The notes below the pieces were generated by a model that saw nothing but the letters and a program-made list of their open reading frames with translations, made no database searches and was not told the origin of the DNA. Shown here piece after piece: positions 1 through 12,764 of a stretch of DNA of 64,000 nucleotides (the first letter of the stretch is position 1; each line of letters starts with the position of its first letter). The stretch covers positions 4,075,332 to 4,139,331 of the forward strand of contig OY811972.1 in NCBI GenBank assembly GCA_963681505.1, read 5' to 3'. The translations under genes and the position numbers were made by a program. The DNA comes from Eunapius fragilis. Taxonomy: Eukaryota; Porifera; Demospongiae; Spongillida; Spongillidae.

Positions 1-1780
1 GCGGGTTGTTCGAGCCGAGCAGGAAAGGAGAAGGACATAAAGTTTTACAGCATCCCAGGCGTCAACGAAAGGCGGGGTAAAGAGCTTCGGGAGTTGTCTA
101 TTCGAAGGCGAACTGAGTGGCTGTCTAGAATTAATAGAAAGGATTGGGCCCCTTCTAAGAACGCACGCGTTTGTTCTGTCCACTTTGTAACGGGTATGAA
201 TTACCTCTGTGAAAAATGAAGGTTTGAGTGCATTATTTGTAATGTTACTAGGTACACCAGCTGCCATAGAAGACACGTGCAATCCTGATTGGGCTCCAAC
301 TGTCAATCTGGGCTATGCATCATGCGTGCCACATTTCGAGCGGTACAACCGGTCACTTAATATAGACGAACAGCAATCTGATTATGTCATCGATCATGTA
401 AATATACTGGTATAAATGAAGCTACATTGAATCTGTATATGACTAGGCTATTGACAATCAGGAACCATTGGTCTCTCCTCTTCCTGAGCTGCAGACTACA
501 TCTCAAGTTGCAACTGGCATGGTATCCACTGAATGTCAAGCAGGCTGTGCAGAAACTGTTAATGCCAGTTGTCAGGCAGATATTGCAGCAATTGTAAGTT
601 ACCTATCCAGTAAATACCTTTGTGAGCCCACAGAGCAGCAGAATTCAAAGTCATATGCAGGCGAGTGATTAGAATTCTTAAAAATACTGATTGGTTTCAT
701 CAGAAATACATAGATGCAAGTTGTCAGACAGACAAAGTTGTAGAGAATGCTAACATGTCTGCTGAGTCTCTCTGTCAAGATGAGGAGAAGTTGAAATTTT
801 ATACAGGTACTTGCGGCTGCAGAGTACTTATTTTACTAAGTGCTTACAGTTGTATCAAATCTTTTCCAGGAATTACTGAGTGGCAGTGAGTGGTGTATTT
901 TCAATGCCTTGCTAAACCTTCTATCACCTTGTTTAAGGGAATGTAGAAAACTTTCCAAGTACCAGATGCTTCTCCTATTTCTTATGAAACTCAGACTCAG
1001 TTTGTTTAATGAAGACTAAGCTTACCGGTTTGGAGTTCACACATCCACCGTTACCAGAGTGTTCCATTCAGTTCTTGATGTGGCAAATGTGAGACTGAGT
1101 CATTTGATTAAGTGGCCTGATAGAGAAACACTGCAGAAAACTATGCCTATGTGTTTCAAAAGGTTTTTCAATAAATGCGGCATCGTTATTGATTGTACCG
1201 AAATCTTTATAGAATGCCCTTCAGATTTGTTAAGTAGTGCACAAGTCTGGAGCAACTACAAACATCATTCCACTATTAAGTTTTTAATTGGGATATCTCC
1301 TCAAGGTACAATTTCCTATGTGTCAGAGTGCGCTGGTGGAAGAATGTCAGACAAGGAACTTGTGGAACAGTCTAACTTAATTGACTATCTCAATCCTGGT
1401 ATGTTGCACTGTATCATATGAATGTGAAATAATATGCTTATGCTAATATATTTACAGGTGATATTATAGTGGCTGACAGAGGTTTTACATGCAACGATTA
1501 TGCTGGAATGGCTATGGCAGAGGTGAAGATACCTCCATTTACAAGAGGGAAAAAACAGTTAGAAAAAGTTGAAGTTGACTGGAGCAGGGAGTTATCAATC
1601 ATAAGAATTCATATAGAGAGGGTCATAGGGTGCCTGAAACAGAAGTATACAATACTGCAACATGTTGTTCCTATTAGCTTACTAAAAGACAGCAGATCTG
1701 ATGAGGCTACCATTGATAAAATCGTGCATGTGTGTTGTGCATTAGTTAACCTTTGTCCATCAGTAATTCCACAAGAGTAA
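1..1780 (+). pseudogene. THAP-domain DDE transposase (ISL2EU/Harbinger-like), broken
   Basis: The 5' end lies outside the window. Bases 30-193 encode the later part of a THAP zinc finger (motifs FYSIP, W..RINR, CSVHF). Likely exons are 1-193, 252-397, 462-593, 704-806, 870-1398 and 1458-1780, split by GT-AG introns as short as 58-59 bases. The last two exons carry a DDE_Tnp_4-type nuclease: D in VIDCTE, D in VADRGF and E in HIERVIG are all present. In THAP transposases the finger binds DNA and the DDE triad cuts and joins the element ends. Two lesions are visible: an in-frame TAA at 1017-1019 (FNED-stop-AYRFG, where relatives have a residue), and a one-base phase mismatch at the 806/870 junction. 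The element is therefore probably inactive unless these are assembly errors. The convergent gene at 1846-3394 is probably its partner. Confidence 0.8.
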
Positions 1781-1845
1781 ATTTTCAAACAGCAATTGGG
1801 CAAGGTTTAATAACAGATCAGTTGTAGTCAATGTAATTGTTCAAA

Positions 1846-3394
1846 CTATAGCAGTTGTTTACTTCTCTTGTTCCCTTTATAGTGTTTTCGACATGTTGGA
1901 CAATACCATTTGCTTTTAGGTGCACTTCGTATTCTCAGACAATCAAAATTAAACCACTGTATAGCACACTCCTCGTTCTCACATTTAATCATCTCTCCAT
2001 AACTTGGTGTGTTGCAATAACACCAGAGTTTGGTGAGTCTTCATAATCTGTAACTTGAGGTATCAATAAATGGTTTGGATCTAAAACAACTCCTTCTGAA
2101 TTTGCTACTGGTTTCCTTGTGTACCACTTACCAATAATTTCAGGCAGCACACCATAAACAAAATATCGCTGAACGGCTTCAAGTTTTTCTTGGAAAAACA
2201 TCGTATCCTGCTGGATTCTTTCCACATTGTATGTGTAGTGAAGTAAATTCAAACTGGATTTTTTCTTACCTGTAAAGTTGAAAACACTCGTTCACATTCT
2301 TTTACTATATCAATGTACTCCCAGCTCAAAGCATTAGGATTGTAAAGTTCTGTGATTGGTTTAGGAAAAGTCGAAATACTGGATGTAGGAACAAATTGCT
2401 CTGAATATGGTGTGGTAATCTTCAAAATAGAGGGTTTATTTTTGGCTTTACTGATTTCCTCAAAAAACTTGTTCACTTCCAACATTGAAGGCTTATCAGT
2501 GGTAGGACTTGGGGGTTGTTGAATTTCATTGATGGATTGAGATAGTCTCTTTCTGGCATTAGCAGGACTAATGAATGTAATATCTTTAACGTATGAAGGT
2601 GTTACCTGGAAGCCAAGTTTCAAAAATTTCTACAGTGACAAATATAGTACTGACTTACATCTTGTGTTGCAGGAAGCCAAACACACTTTCTAGAAGTGCA
2701 TGCATCTGAACCAGAGTTCCTACGCACCTCTGTAGCATTAACTAATCCTGAGAGAATTGCAGCAATATGGCAACAAGCTTCTCCAAGGCTAGTCATAAAA
2801 AGAAATGGCAAGTAGGAACTCCTTCACACATTCTCTTACCCAGCCATGCAAGTACAGTGAGCAGCCAAAATCTCACCCTTCATGCCAAGTATTGCCCATG
2901 GATTAAGGGGAGTATCTGACATTCTTTGAGAATGTTTCACCTGCAATAAGAATTAATAACATAGATTGGAAAATGAGTTAAAATATATTCTCACATTGCC
3001 CATGACGACAAACTTCGGTTGATCTGGGGCGCCAAACACGTGGAGTTTCAAACTGTTTATCCAACCCGCCTGGAGAAAATTATTTCCATCTAACATCCCC
3101 TTCCAGGCCTAAATTTGAATGGTATATAAGAATAATAACTGTAGTGGAATCGCTTGCCTTTATCTCCTCCTTGATATAAGGACTAGGCGTGGATATCATG
3201 TACAGCACCATGTCACTCCACGTTAGGTCAGGTACTGCTTCTGGGCTCGTCGACCATTGTGAATCATCGATCGCGTAAGGATCGGTGTTTAGCCCTGTAC
3301 ATGTAACTTTAGATTCATACCTGGCCCGAGAAACCGCACTCAAACTCTGAGTATATTCAGAAATTCTCTGCATTCCATTGAAGCGCACTACTAA
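1846..3394 (-). pseudogene. SWIM / YqaJ-remnant / PHD-finger accessory protein of the same transposon
   Basis: Read on the minus strand, the order is: an N-terminal region (3394-3080), a SWIM zinc finger split by an intron (CTCMAG near 2850, then GEACCHIAAIL near 2770), a linker (2623-2249), a piece resembling the end of a YqaJ-type exonuclease (VLPEIIGKWYTR, about 2110-2150), and a C-terminal PHD-like finger (about 1860-2020, ending WYCPTCRK). ISL2EU-type transposons are known to carry a YqaJ exonuclease beside the transposase, which fits the tail-to-tail neighbour at 1-1780. Three oddities show decay: the exonuclease core expected between ERVFSTLQ and LHYTYNVERI is absent; the PHD segment is in a different frame from the exonuclease tail; and the usual PHD histidine before the FxC is Asn (QWFNFDC). 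The domain names rest on motif recognition, not a search. Confidence 0.65.
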
Positions 3395-3529
3395 GTTGCA
3401 CCCAATAGCTAAGGACTAAGTCACATGACATTGCGGACGTGACGTTGGTGACGTAAACTATGCAATCCCTCTATTTCTATTTATTGAATTGTTACATAAT
3501 AATGGGTCATTGTCGCAAAAATAAAGCTA

Positions 3530-3830
3530 CACTCATCCTGCTTACCTGTAACCAAACTGGGTCCTGGGCTGGCAAGCCAGCAGCTTTCGACCTGTCGGTC
3601 ACGTCCCCAAAGCACTGTTCAAATGATGCCAAATGTGATGACGAACTGGCTTGGGTCTGTGTACCAATATATCTTATGAAGCTTGGGGAAAGGAGGCTTT
3701 TGGAGTCTTATCTCCCAGCTAGCTTCACGTTTAGCCACTTGCTCCTCAAAAGTCAAAGTCAGTGGTTCTTACTGAACTATATGGCGTCTGAACCTTCACC
3801 CGACCTTGTGCGAGCTAATGCCATTGCTGC
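3530..3830 (+). pseudogene. Reverse-transcriptase protein C-terminal fragment 1
   Basis: The translation contains GKPAAFDLSVTSP, then NDAKCDDELAWVCVPI, then DLVRANAIAA. These are recognisable pieces of the C-terminal, post-RT region of a family of animal non-LTR retrotransposon proteins. The D...V..P spacing is compatible with a restriction-like endonuclease fold, but that is inference. No RT catalytic domain is present. The fragment joins non-element sequence on both sides and the reading frame runs on without purpose, so it is a dead relic. Its left part (3472-3568) is shared with 51439-51520. Confidence 0.55.
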
Positions 3831-3865
3831 ATCATTTGTTATTGTTATATTTATTTTTAATTAAA

Positions 3866-4620
3866 TGACTATCTGAAGCTCTTCGATGAAAAGGTAAGGT
3901 TGTGCTTCACCTCCTGCATTGCTGTAGATGTCCCTGACCCTAGTAGGCAGCAAGCACAACTTAGACCAAGTCTGGGTGAGCTTGGCTTTCTCTCCCTTGC
4001 TCTGCACCCTCCTGCTGCTTTGATAGCCTCCTTTGCTTCATGAGGATTTTGTAGACCAGACAACATCCACATGCTCTAGGCTGTGACACACTTCAATGCA
4101 CAAGTTCACCCTCAAGACTCTACCACAGCTGAGACGGTTCTCACCTGATGGTGGAGATGTGGTTGCACGGCACAACCACTTGCGGGGTATCTTTGCCAAC
4201 TCCTGTCGTCGGGCCCATCTTTCTGTGCGGGTCAAAGTGGGGTATGGCTTAGCTAGGGACCCATATATATCCACTCCTTTCCTGCTGGTTCAGGGATGGG
4301 ACAGGGGAAAGCCAGCAGCCTTTGACGATACAGTCTCTTCACCCCTTACTCCCGTATCCCTGAACAATGCGAGTGCATCTGTGGGGGCAACAGCTTATGA
4401 AGCTGAATCCCGAAACCATGCTACATGTACCAACGACACCAGGTGCCAGGAGTTAGGATGCTTGTGTATCCCCTTAAGTGTGGAAACGTATGGCAATTGG
4501 GGAAGAAGGCTCAGAGTGTTTTTTCCCATGCTGGCCTCTCTGCTTTCAATCAGCCAGGCCATCGCCAAACCCAAAATGCTGAACGAAATCTACTAGTGAG
4601 GTCTGTGGTAAGGGCCATCA
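3866..4620 (+). pseudogene. Reverse-transcriptase protein C-terminal fragment 2
   Basis: A second relic of the same kind of protein. 3866-4090 encodes the linker found after the RT domain (QQAQLRPSLGELGFLSLALH, then AALIASFASSGF). 4150-4596 encodes RHNHLRGIFANSCRRA, GKPAAFDDTVSSPL and QELGCLCIPLSVETYGNWG, which is the C-terminal domain. The two halves are in different frames, so it is frameshifted. It starts right after fragment 1, suggesting two copies inserted next to or into each other. It is absent from the right duplication arm. Confidence 0.6.
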
Positions 4621-5189
4621 TGGGAAGGGAAGCTGTCCCAAGGGTAGCTTAGTGGAACTTTAGGTTGATGAGATATGTTTGTAAGTAGAAATGTAGATTC
4701 ATGAATAGTATAATTAAGATGTCAGTAATACGTTACTTGGTGGTCGACCTGTCATTAGAAGTATAAGTTCCATATGTATCATTTCAAGCTAGTGCAGTCT
4801 GGATTAGTGCATGGATTACGACAAGAGCGCTCATGCTTGAGTTACCGTGTTCCATCGAATTTCCTCGCGATGGTATGTCGTAGGTCTATATCCACCATTC
4901 CAGATTGGCTGAAGCGATTCATGATCACCTTCTCTTCACTTCTGTCAAGTGTAGGGCGTTGCATGCCTTTTCACAGCAAAAAGATGCATCAAATCAAATA
5001 ATTGATATCATACGCGATTGTATATACAAAATCAACAATTGCATCAAGACTTGATTGAATAGAAAAAAGCCGGCATTATATTGTATAAATCATTCATAAA
5101 ATCGAAGGAGGGTTTGGACATGATTCTATGGAAGTATCCCCTTTAAAATCACTACCCAGCATTGTTTGAAGATTTGTCTGATGCTGAAT
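4621..5189. other. Stretch without recognisable gene
   Basis: AT-rich sequence with a short open frame at 4774-5001 that matches no family I recognise. It lies between two retroelement relics and is probably more degraded element sequence. Confidence 0.4.
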
Positions 5190-6165
5190 GTAAAAATGTT
5201 TTCATTACCGACTCGTTTGGCTGGCTTGGGGATCAATAATCCTACAGAAACAGCATCATCGTCCTACCACACCTCTACCCAGGTGCACCAAAGTTGTGGT
5301 AGAAGCTATTAAGAGATGTGGTGAATTTAGCTCTGCCTGTCACCTGGCAAGGCAAGACACGAGTCGCAAAAAGCACTTGACGAGGTTGCCAAACAGAAAC
5401 TAGATGCCATTCTTGCAACTGATTCACCAGGCAGACAGCCTGCAATCATGAGGGTAGTCGAGGGCAAAACGTCCAGCTGGTTGACGAGACTGCCACTTCA
5501 AAGCTGCCGCTTTGATTTGACTCCTGTACAGTTCAGAGATGGCCTAGCTCTGTGCTATTTGCGACATCTATCTAATCTGCCAGCCATATGTGATGGTGGT
5601 GGGGCTGATTTCACTCTCCAACATGCCCTGCCCTAGACTGTAAGAAAGAAAGTGGACTTGTTATACCGTGCCACATTGAGATTCATGACTGCATTGGTGA
5701 TATTGCCAGTCAGGTGTGGCCTCAAGTTATATTGTGGAGGCATTGTTTGATGTCTGTGTCATAGACACTGATGCCCCATCATATTACCATCGAGCTCCTA
5801 ATACCATTCTTGAATCCAGCTACAGGAGTAGATGAGAATGTACAAAAAAGCAGTGGAAGACAGACGAGGCACCTTCATCCCATTTGTCCTTTCCATAGAT
5901 GGACTACTACACATCCTAAAGCACATGGCCACTGCTCTGTCCTTCAAGTGGGACAAAGCCTATTCCATCACCAGCAGTTACATCAGATCACAGCTCGCTT
6001 TTGCAGGGAACTGAGCAGTGAGCCTCCATGTCTTAGAGGATCACACATCAAATGGAGGAGTGGGCTGGGGTTTGATGATGGTGCTCCTCTGGCTCATTCA
6101 TGGAGTAAATTTTTTGACTTGACTAAATTTTTCTTCGCGTCTTGTCAATATTAGGTCTTTAAAAT
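5190..6165 (+). pseudogene. Reverse-transcriptase protein C-terminal fragment 3
   Basis: Pieces in shifting frames read LPTRLAGLGINNPTETASS (5206-5260), GKTSSWLTRLPLQSCRFDLT and FRDGLALCYLRHL (5460-5575), FTLQHALP, then DTDAPSYYHRAPNTILESSY (5765-5825), VEDRRGTFIPFVLSIDGLLH and ALSFKWDKAYSITSSYIRSQ (5850-6010). This order matches the conserved region after the RT domain in many cnidarian and sponge LINE-type proteins. Several frameshifts and stops show it is not functional. The last part, from 5851, is duplicated at 51520-51835. Confidence 0.65.
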
Positions 6166-6437
6166 GCTATACAGCGCAATACTTGCTGTGCAACAGCAAA
6201 CAGTACGCAAACATGCAGACTTATAAAGACTTCCAGCAATTTAAGGTGAATTAATGATCGTCACTTCTAATTACCAATGTATGGAAATACAATACAAAAA
6301 AACACCTGCAGGGTGTATCATGCAGCAAATTGTAACTAATTATATGAGCAGTATGAAAGTATGTCAAATAAAACATCGGATTTAGTGCTCTTTTTAAAAA
6401 AAACCAGGTTAAATTCCGCTCAGGTAGTTAGTTGGTT

Positions 6438-7205
6438 CATACAGGGTCTTTGCGAAAGAGCGCAACGCTTTTAAATGAATTTAATTTCTTAATAGGATTG
6501 TCAATCTAAATGAATTTATGAACCTACAATAACCACGTTTAGTCAAATACGAACCCCATTGTTACAACTCGTTTATCTTTAGCAGTTCAAAAGATAAAAT
6601 CAAATAGCTTGCAATTAACTAAATTGACAAAACACTGTACGACAACTTTTAACTAATATACCTGCATGATTAATAAACTGCAGAATAAAATTGCTGAGAC
6701 TTCGAAAAAGTATGAACTTTGATAGGCGTTTTACTAGAACAACAAATCAAACTTGAAAAAGCTATATGAACTAAGCGCTTTTATTAACTTTGAGTTTTAA
6801 TAACGCACCATTAAATAATCCATTATCAAATCAAATATCTACTTCATTTTATGCAGGAATTATTTATGATGTTTATTTAAAATATTTACCACATAACAGC
6901 TTTAACCATAATAACTTTAAAGCGATTATGGTCTTAAATGATTGTAACTCACTATTGAACCTAGGAACTTGCAATCAGTACTGTTCCACCGCATATCCAG
7001 ATCGTGTGCTACTTATAAAAATCAATTATCGTAAACCGCATTCTTGAATAACTTTGTGGGCTTTGATTTATGAGGGATTTTATAACCGCTTACGTATTTG
7101 CCTAACTACTGCAACATATGCAAATGAAATCAAGTAGTTAATTAATTTCAATCTTGACTTATGCGGAATTTAAAGCGTTGCTTTCTTTCGCAAACACCCT
7201 GTATG
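6438..7205. mobile_element. MITE family 1, copy 1
   Basis: An AT-rich element of about 768 bases with terminal inverted repeats beginning CATACAGGGTSTTTGCG and continuing through GCAACGCTTT. There is no believable coding region. Copies lie at 21489-22241 (inverted orientation) and 52096-52908 (the duplicated counterpart). The superfamily is not clear from the termini, and no unambiguous target-site duplication is visible. Confidence 0.7.
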
Positions 7206-7750
7206 AAGGGTGGACAGAAACTCATTGAACAGTCTACATTTAAAATAACTTTAACTTCCACTTCTCTTCCCTGATGAGATCCTTTTCCCTATAAGATAGT
7301 CACATGGCAAAGATGCGGCCATTCCATTGTTGCAAAAATTTGACAAGCCATCAGGTTGAAGCCACGCCCATCTAACAACGTTTTAGTTTCATACATGTAC
7401 ATGTACACATGTACATAGCGTTGGTCACTAGTGGTTAATAGAATATATATATACATGTCTACTTCAACCACACATTTTCAAGCACAAATTTGTCTAGGCC
7501 TCCAAATACCACTTACTAAATGCATAATACATAGAGCTGATAAGTTCTCAATACACACAGTCACACACGCGCTCGAATTAAGTCCTCTTCCTTTCTACTA
7601 GACCTCCTCTGCCTTACCCGACAGGATATCAGCAAACGAGAACGGCTTGAAAGGTATACCATCTCCCTCATAGAACTTGTTCTGGAACTCAATCCTAAGT
7701 AAAATGGATATGACAATTTATAAAAAAGGGGCACACAGATAAATGGATTA

Positions 7751-7885
<135 letters not shown>

Positions 7886-9534
7886 TTATTAGGATGGTGA
7901 CAATGGCAAGGTCCTTTGCTTAAGTAAGGAAACGCTGCTGTAGACAACACTGACCTGCCCAAAATGCCCACAGGCCAAAGACAGCGACCACACCAAAGCC
8001 AGCGTCCGCTGCAGCTTGGGAGATTGCTCTGTTCAGGACCATGCTCCACAATACCTCAGCTAGCTCTGTGTACGCAGAGAATACACACGTGCATTGCTGA
8101 GTTTTACTGAATCAAGACTGTACATGTTAAGAGCCTAAGGTTACATGTGAGGGGGTAAAGCACTACTGTTATATAGATGGTAACTATGGCAATGGTTACA
8201 GTGGTCAAATGCTTCACAAATCTTCTCTATAAACAAACGTAACATACACAACAACATAACAACACATCATGAATTCATATCTGTATGTACTACTGGTAGA
8301 TTGAATCTCTCGGCAGAAATAAAAAAGACCAGGAAAAAAGTAAGTTCTATAAATAGCATGTACACTGATGAATATGTGAGATCAGCAAAGCACACAACAA
8401 ATGAATGCACTACGTTTGTGGGCCAAATACAAGAAGACCCTCCATAGTGTGCACTAAATGGAACAGTATAAAACACGTACGTTGGTGGGCCAGCCCCAGG
8501 GCCCACAGCCGGAGGTAGGAGGCGGTGTTGGATATGGTCCCCAGGCAGTACTCGATGGTGTGGATACTCTGGTACACAAACAGCTCCCCAATAGGTATCT
8601 AAGTACATAAGTGGGTGTTTTCAAAGTGCCACACCCCCTGTGTACCACCACTTCCACCTACATCATCTCCATGTTCCCCTCCTCCTCCACCTGCAGCAGG
8701 AGGTGTGGCCTTCTTAGCCTTCACAGTGCGATCACCTCCCTCCTCCTCCTCCTCCTCCTTCAGGGCTGCCTTCTCACTAGCTGGATGAGCCTCACCATCA
8801 CTATCCACACTGTGTGAGTGAGAGCGAGGCTTCTGTTGGAGGGAGGTGGAAGTGAGGGTGTGACCAGTGATGTCCAGAACACACATCACTTATAAGCCTA
8901 AGCCCCCCTCCCCACACACTCCACCCATAACAAACAAAATGGGTTGTGTTTAAACATGCTCCATAACTGCGCTTTGCTCAACTGTTCATAAAATGGCACC
9001 CATACAGTTGTAGTATATCATTTAATTAGGCAATTCCTGCATTTTGTCCGTAATGTGTTCGTAATTTAATAAATTACGGGGAAAAAAGAAAAGAAATCCA
9101 GAAATCGATATCGCTCTGTGTGTGTCAGGCCTTATACTGCGTTATCGCAGGCATAACACGTCATCACCTTGAGGTAATTCACGTGATTGCCTGCAGTCCA
9201 AATGCTAATTGCACCATTGCTTTGGGCGGAACAGTTTGCGCTACACAAAAATCACTCGAAGCTCATAGGTCAAGACAGTGACCTCCAGGACACCGTACAC
9301 ATGTACCTTATACGTACATACGTGCAGATATGTGTACATGAATTTAAGAGCAATGTCAGATCATATCCAGCAAATTTCGAATTTGATCAGACATTACACA
9401 CATGTTCGTCATTTCTGAAGTGCCATAACCATCCCTAGGTGTGCATCCTATGTTGAAACATCACTCCACATGACTACGGCTCTCGAGTATGTCTAAAACA
9501 TTATGGAGAATCATGTTCAATGTACAGGCACTCA

Positions 9535-9536
<2 letters not shown>

Positions 9537-9579
<43 letters not shown>
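9537..9579. repeat. (CA)n microsatellite
   Basis: About twenty uninterrupted CA dinucleotides in an intron of the dead V-ATPase copy. The matching intron of the right copy carries a shorter run near 55221-55244. Confidence 0.9.
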
Positions 9580-9583
<4 letters not shown>

Positions 9584-10697
9584 GATAGCCTAAATGCTCT
9601 TCAAAATGCTGGTTTAACCACCATCAGCAACAAAGCTTGCAACAGCCAACATCAAAAATAACCATAAGAAGCATCACATGGTAGCAACCACTCCCTTTTG
9701 AGCCTAACAGTACAGGAATATAAGTCACCTGTGTTCTAGACACATGTACATGAATAAAACACACACAGTTGCAATTACTAAAAGGTCATGCCAGATGGGT
9801 TCCCAGGCCACCACTTACCCTCCTTCGCTGACAGATGATGTAGATTGGCTTCATCAGTAACATCCATGGTACACATACCACCATGATCAAAACCAGAATC
9901 TTCTGGATGGTAGACTGGGGAGGAGGAAAAGCACGTGCATTAAAAAATTATGCAGACAGCAACCAATCTGTTCAGAAGAAAACAATTTCATTATTCACAT
10001 GAGATAAGTATTTGCTGACTGCCACTGTGTAAGCCTCAATATTGGAGGTACCCATGTGACTGTTAAATGCTAACAAGAAATGCATGTTTTCAAAATTGTA
10101 AGAAACACCTATGTCCTCTACAACTTCTTTCTTATGCATTGGAAATTAGTTTGTCCATCATGGGGGCCTGAATTTTTTATTTTGTGTACATTTCAAACTT
10201 TGGAAAATTTTTGTTGCCTCAATCCCATTTGTCCAACATGCAGTAAGTACATGATGGTACTGTTTTTATAAGTCTGCCACACACAGACACATGTAGCCTC
10301 ACAGGTACAGAATGTTTACCTGTATGCATGTACCTAGTACAGAAATGTTACATGGTTACCTGTATGGTGGCCACACTTGAGGTGGGTCCAAACACAGAGA
10401 ACTCCGTCTCACCATCAGGTGAGGTGGAGGTGAACTTGAGAAACATGTAGATGAGCGTGATGAGCAGATTGGGGGACTGTGTGTGTGCAGGGAAGGGTGG
10501 TAGGGTGGGAGGGGGTGGGAGGTACGGAGAGATATTCATAAATCCACAAGTACATGTATGATGTATGAAGCAGGTGCTTTTGAATACTACCGCACATTTT
10601 GCAGAGAACATTATCTAGTTGGTCACACAGCACAAGACACACAGACATACATGTACACTACTCAACTCACCTTGGTGGCATCTGGGTAGTAGGAAAC

Positions 10698-10700
10698 CTA
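10698..10700 (-). other. Nonsense codon in dead V-ATPase copy
   Basis: On the coding strand the codon is TAG after IFWK. The right copy has TGG (Trp) at 56334-56336 in otherwise near-identical sequence. The change is a single G-to-A transition. Confidence 0.85.
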
Positions 10701-11150
10701 TTTCCAGAATATCAGCACAATGAGCCAACCAAACATGGCTAGCAGGAACAACACCTGACGTACAAGAGATCAATGACAAGTCCTTCACATCTCGAACATT
10801 AATTTAAGGGACAGATTTCTAAAATGTGACTTTGTTTGGCATCTCAGTACCCCATCCATAACACAACCCAAACACATGTTCTACAACACGTAATTCCCTC
10901 AATAATGAAAAATATTGAATGCTTAACTATCATCGTCAGCAATAGAGTACCTTCACAAACTAACCAAAACAGTGGGGGTCACACTTACAATGTACATGTG
11001 GATACCTTCACAAACTAAACATACTTTCATGTACACCCACTTTACACTTACTACTGTAGGGAATTAAATTAAGTACAAGTGGTTATGCCACTTGAATAAA
11101 TGAACTCAGAAATCAAAGCGTTCAAGACACAACCACATCATGTCAACCTG

Positions 11151-11439
11151 TAGTCTGGGGACCCTAGCATGATGTAGGGACTGGAACCACGCGTATACCA
11201 AACTGGTTCTGATTACTTTTTGTTATTTGTGTACGTTTATATGATATTCATGATCCACAAAACCACACTCCCACGTGAACTAATCAACATCAATCACCTT
11301 GGCCCTTGTTAATTATTTCACGTGAGAGTATGGTTTTGCGGATCATGAATATCATATAAACATACACAAATAACAAAAAGTAATCAGTTTGGTATACTCG
11401 TGGTTCCAGACCCTACATCATGTTAGGGTCCCCAGACTA
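11151..11439. mobile_element. Fold-back element with 9-base target duplication
   Basis: The 289-base element begins TAGTCTGGGGACCCTA and ends with its reverse complement, with arms of roughly 115 bases that pair almost fully. It is flanked by the direct repeat GTCAACCTG (11142-11150 and 11440-11448). The corresponding intron of the right V-ATPase copy (about 56610) has the uninterrupted site, so this is a filled/empty pair. A 9-base duplication suggests a MULE-type mobiliser; reading it as 8 bases would suggest hAT. There is no coding capacity. Related ends occur near 42828-42915 and 56540. Confidence 0.8.
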
Positions 11440-12610
11440 GTCAACCTGACATAATGTCACAAGCTAATGACTTACCTGGGGAATAAATTCTGCAACAATC
11501 CTGATATATTTCTTGAAAAAGCTGTAAGACAAACAGATAAATTAGAACGTAACAATAGAGGTTTGCTATAGAAGGCACATGTGAAGTCGAAATTGAAATA
11601 TTGATTAGCAAGTTGTTATGATTGTAAAGACTGGAAGCCTGGAAGGCTATTTTCCTTAGTGTATTGTGTAAGGGGCCACACGTGTGAAACTTTCGTTTGC
11701 ATGTGTGCGAGTGTATTCAAGACATGTACTTCTGTGTGTACACACCCTGTACAATGACAGATACACGTAATGGATGGATGTGTGGCCACACCTCTTCAAC
11801 AACAGACTCACATATAATTGATGATACTCAGGATGACACCAAATAACATCTGCATCACTCCTAGGACAATTGACATCTTCATCTTGTAGGGGTTGGTGAA
11901 TATGAGCTTGTTGGTAGCAATAGCCCACATCTGCAGATAAGGGGAGAAGATATGACACAGCAGGATAAGGGGAGAAGACGGACAAGGGGAGACATATGAC
12001 ACCCGTTAGATAAAGGAGATGATATGACACTATAGATAAGGGAGAAGATATGACCAAGTACATGTAGATAACATGTGGCATAGCCAGAACTTACACACAG
12101 CTATGCAGATGCTCTCTGGCCCTCCACCCCTCCTTTCTCTGGCCCCTCCCACCCACCACCTCCCCCTCCTGATTAAAACATTAGACCAGCCTTCTATGTG
12201 CTCCCCTACTCCACAAAGCCCCTGCCCTTCCTCCTCCCCCTCCTTACCGGGTCCAATCCAAAGGGATACGGCTGGTTTGAAACCTGGGCCTCCGTGGGGA
12301 AGAAACAGGTAGGCTTGGTATCAGTGCCGCTTTCAGTCGTACACCAAAGGAAGTTACACTGTTTGCCGTACTGCTCTCCTGGGTTACACGTGATCTGATC
12401 ACTGGTGTTAAAGGGACTGGGAGGGATGGGGAGGAGGTGAAGATCCAAATGACGCGCAAATACACACTTAGTCATGAACCTAATAATTGAACCCCAGAGG
12501 CTGCATGCGTCTTAAGAACGAGATACTTTCTACCCCTCCACTAAACCTACTACCAATGGCCCCAACAGTACAATATCGGAGTCTTTCAAACACATCAATG
12601 CTTTTTCAGA

Positions 12611-12652
12611 GCATTCCCGAGATATGTGTCCCGGCTTCTTGCAGTTGAAGCA
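12611..12652 (-). pseudogene. Zinc-knuckle (CCHC) relic in V-ATPase intron
   Basis: The minus strand reads CFNCKKPGHISREC, a perfect CX2CX4HX4C gag-type zinc knuckle, in a short open context. It is the remains of a retroelement nucleocapsid region lying inside an intron. The counterpart is at 57765-57806. Confidence 0.6.
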
Positions 12653-12764
12653 CCTTAGCCTTGCCTTTTCTGATGCAAGTCTAACCCCAAGTACTGTGCA
12701 CTGCATAAACTGATAAACTGATTGGCAGAGCAGTGGCTGAGGGATGGGCTAGGGATATGGTGAA

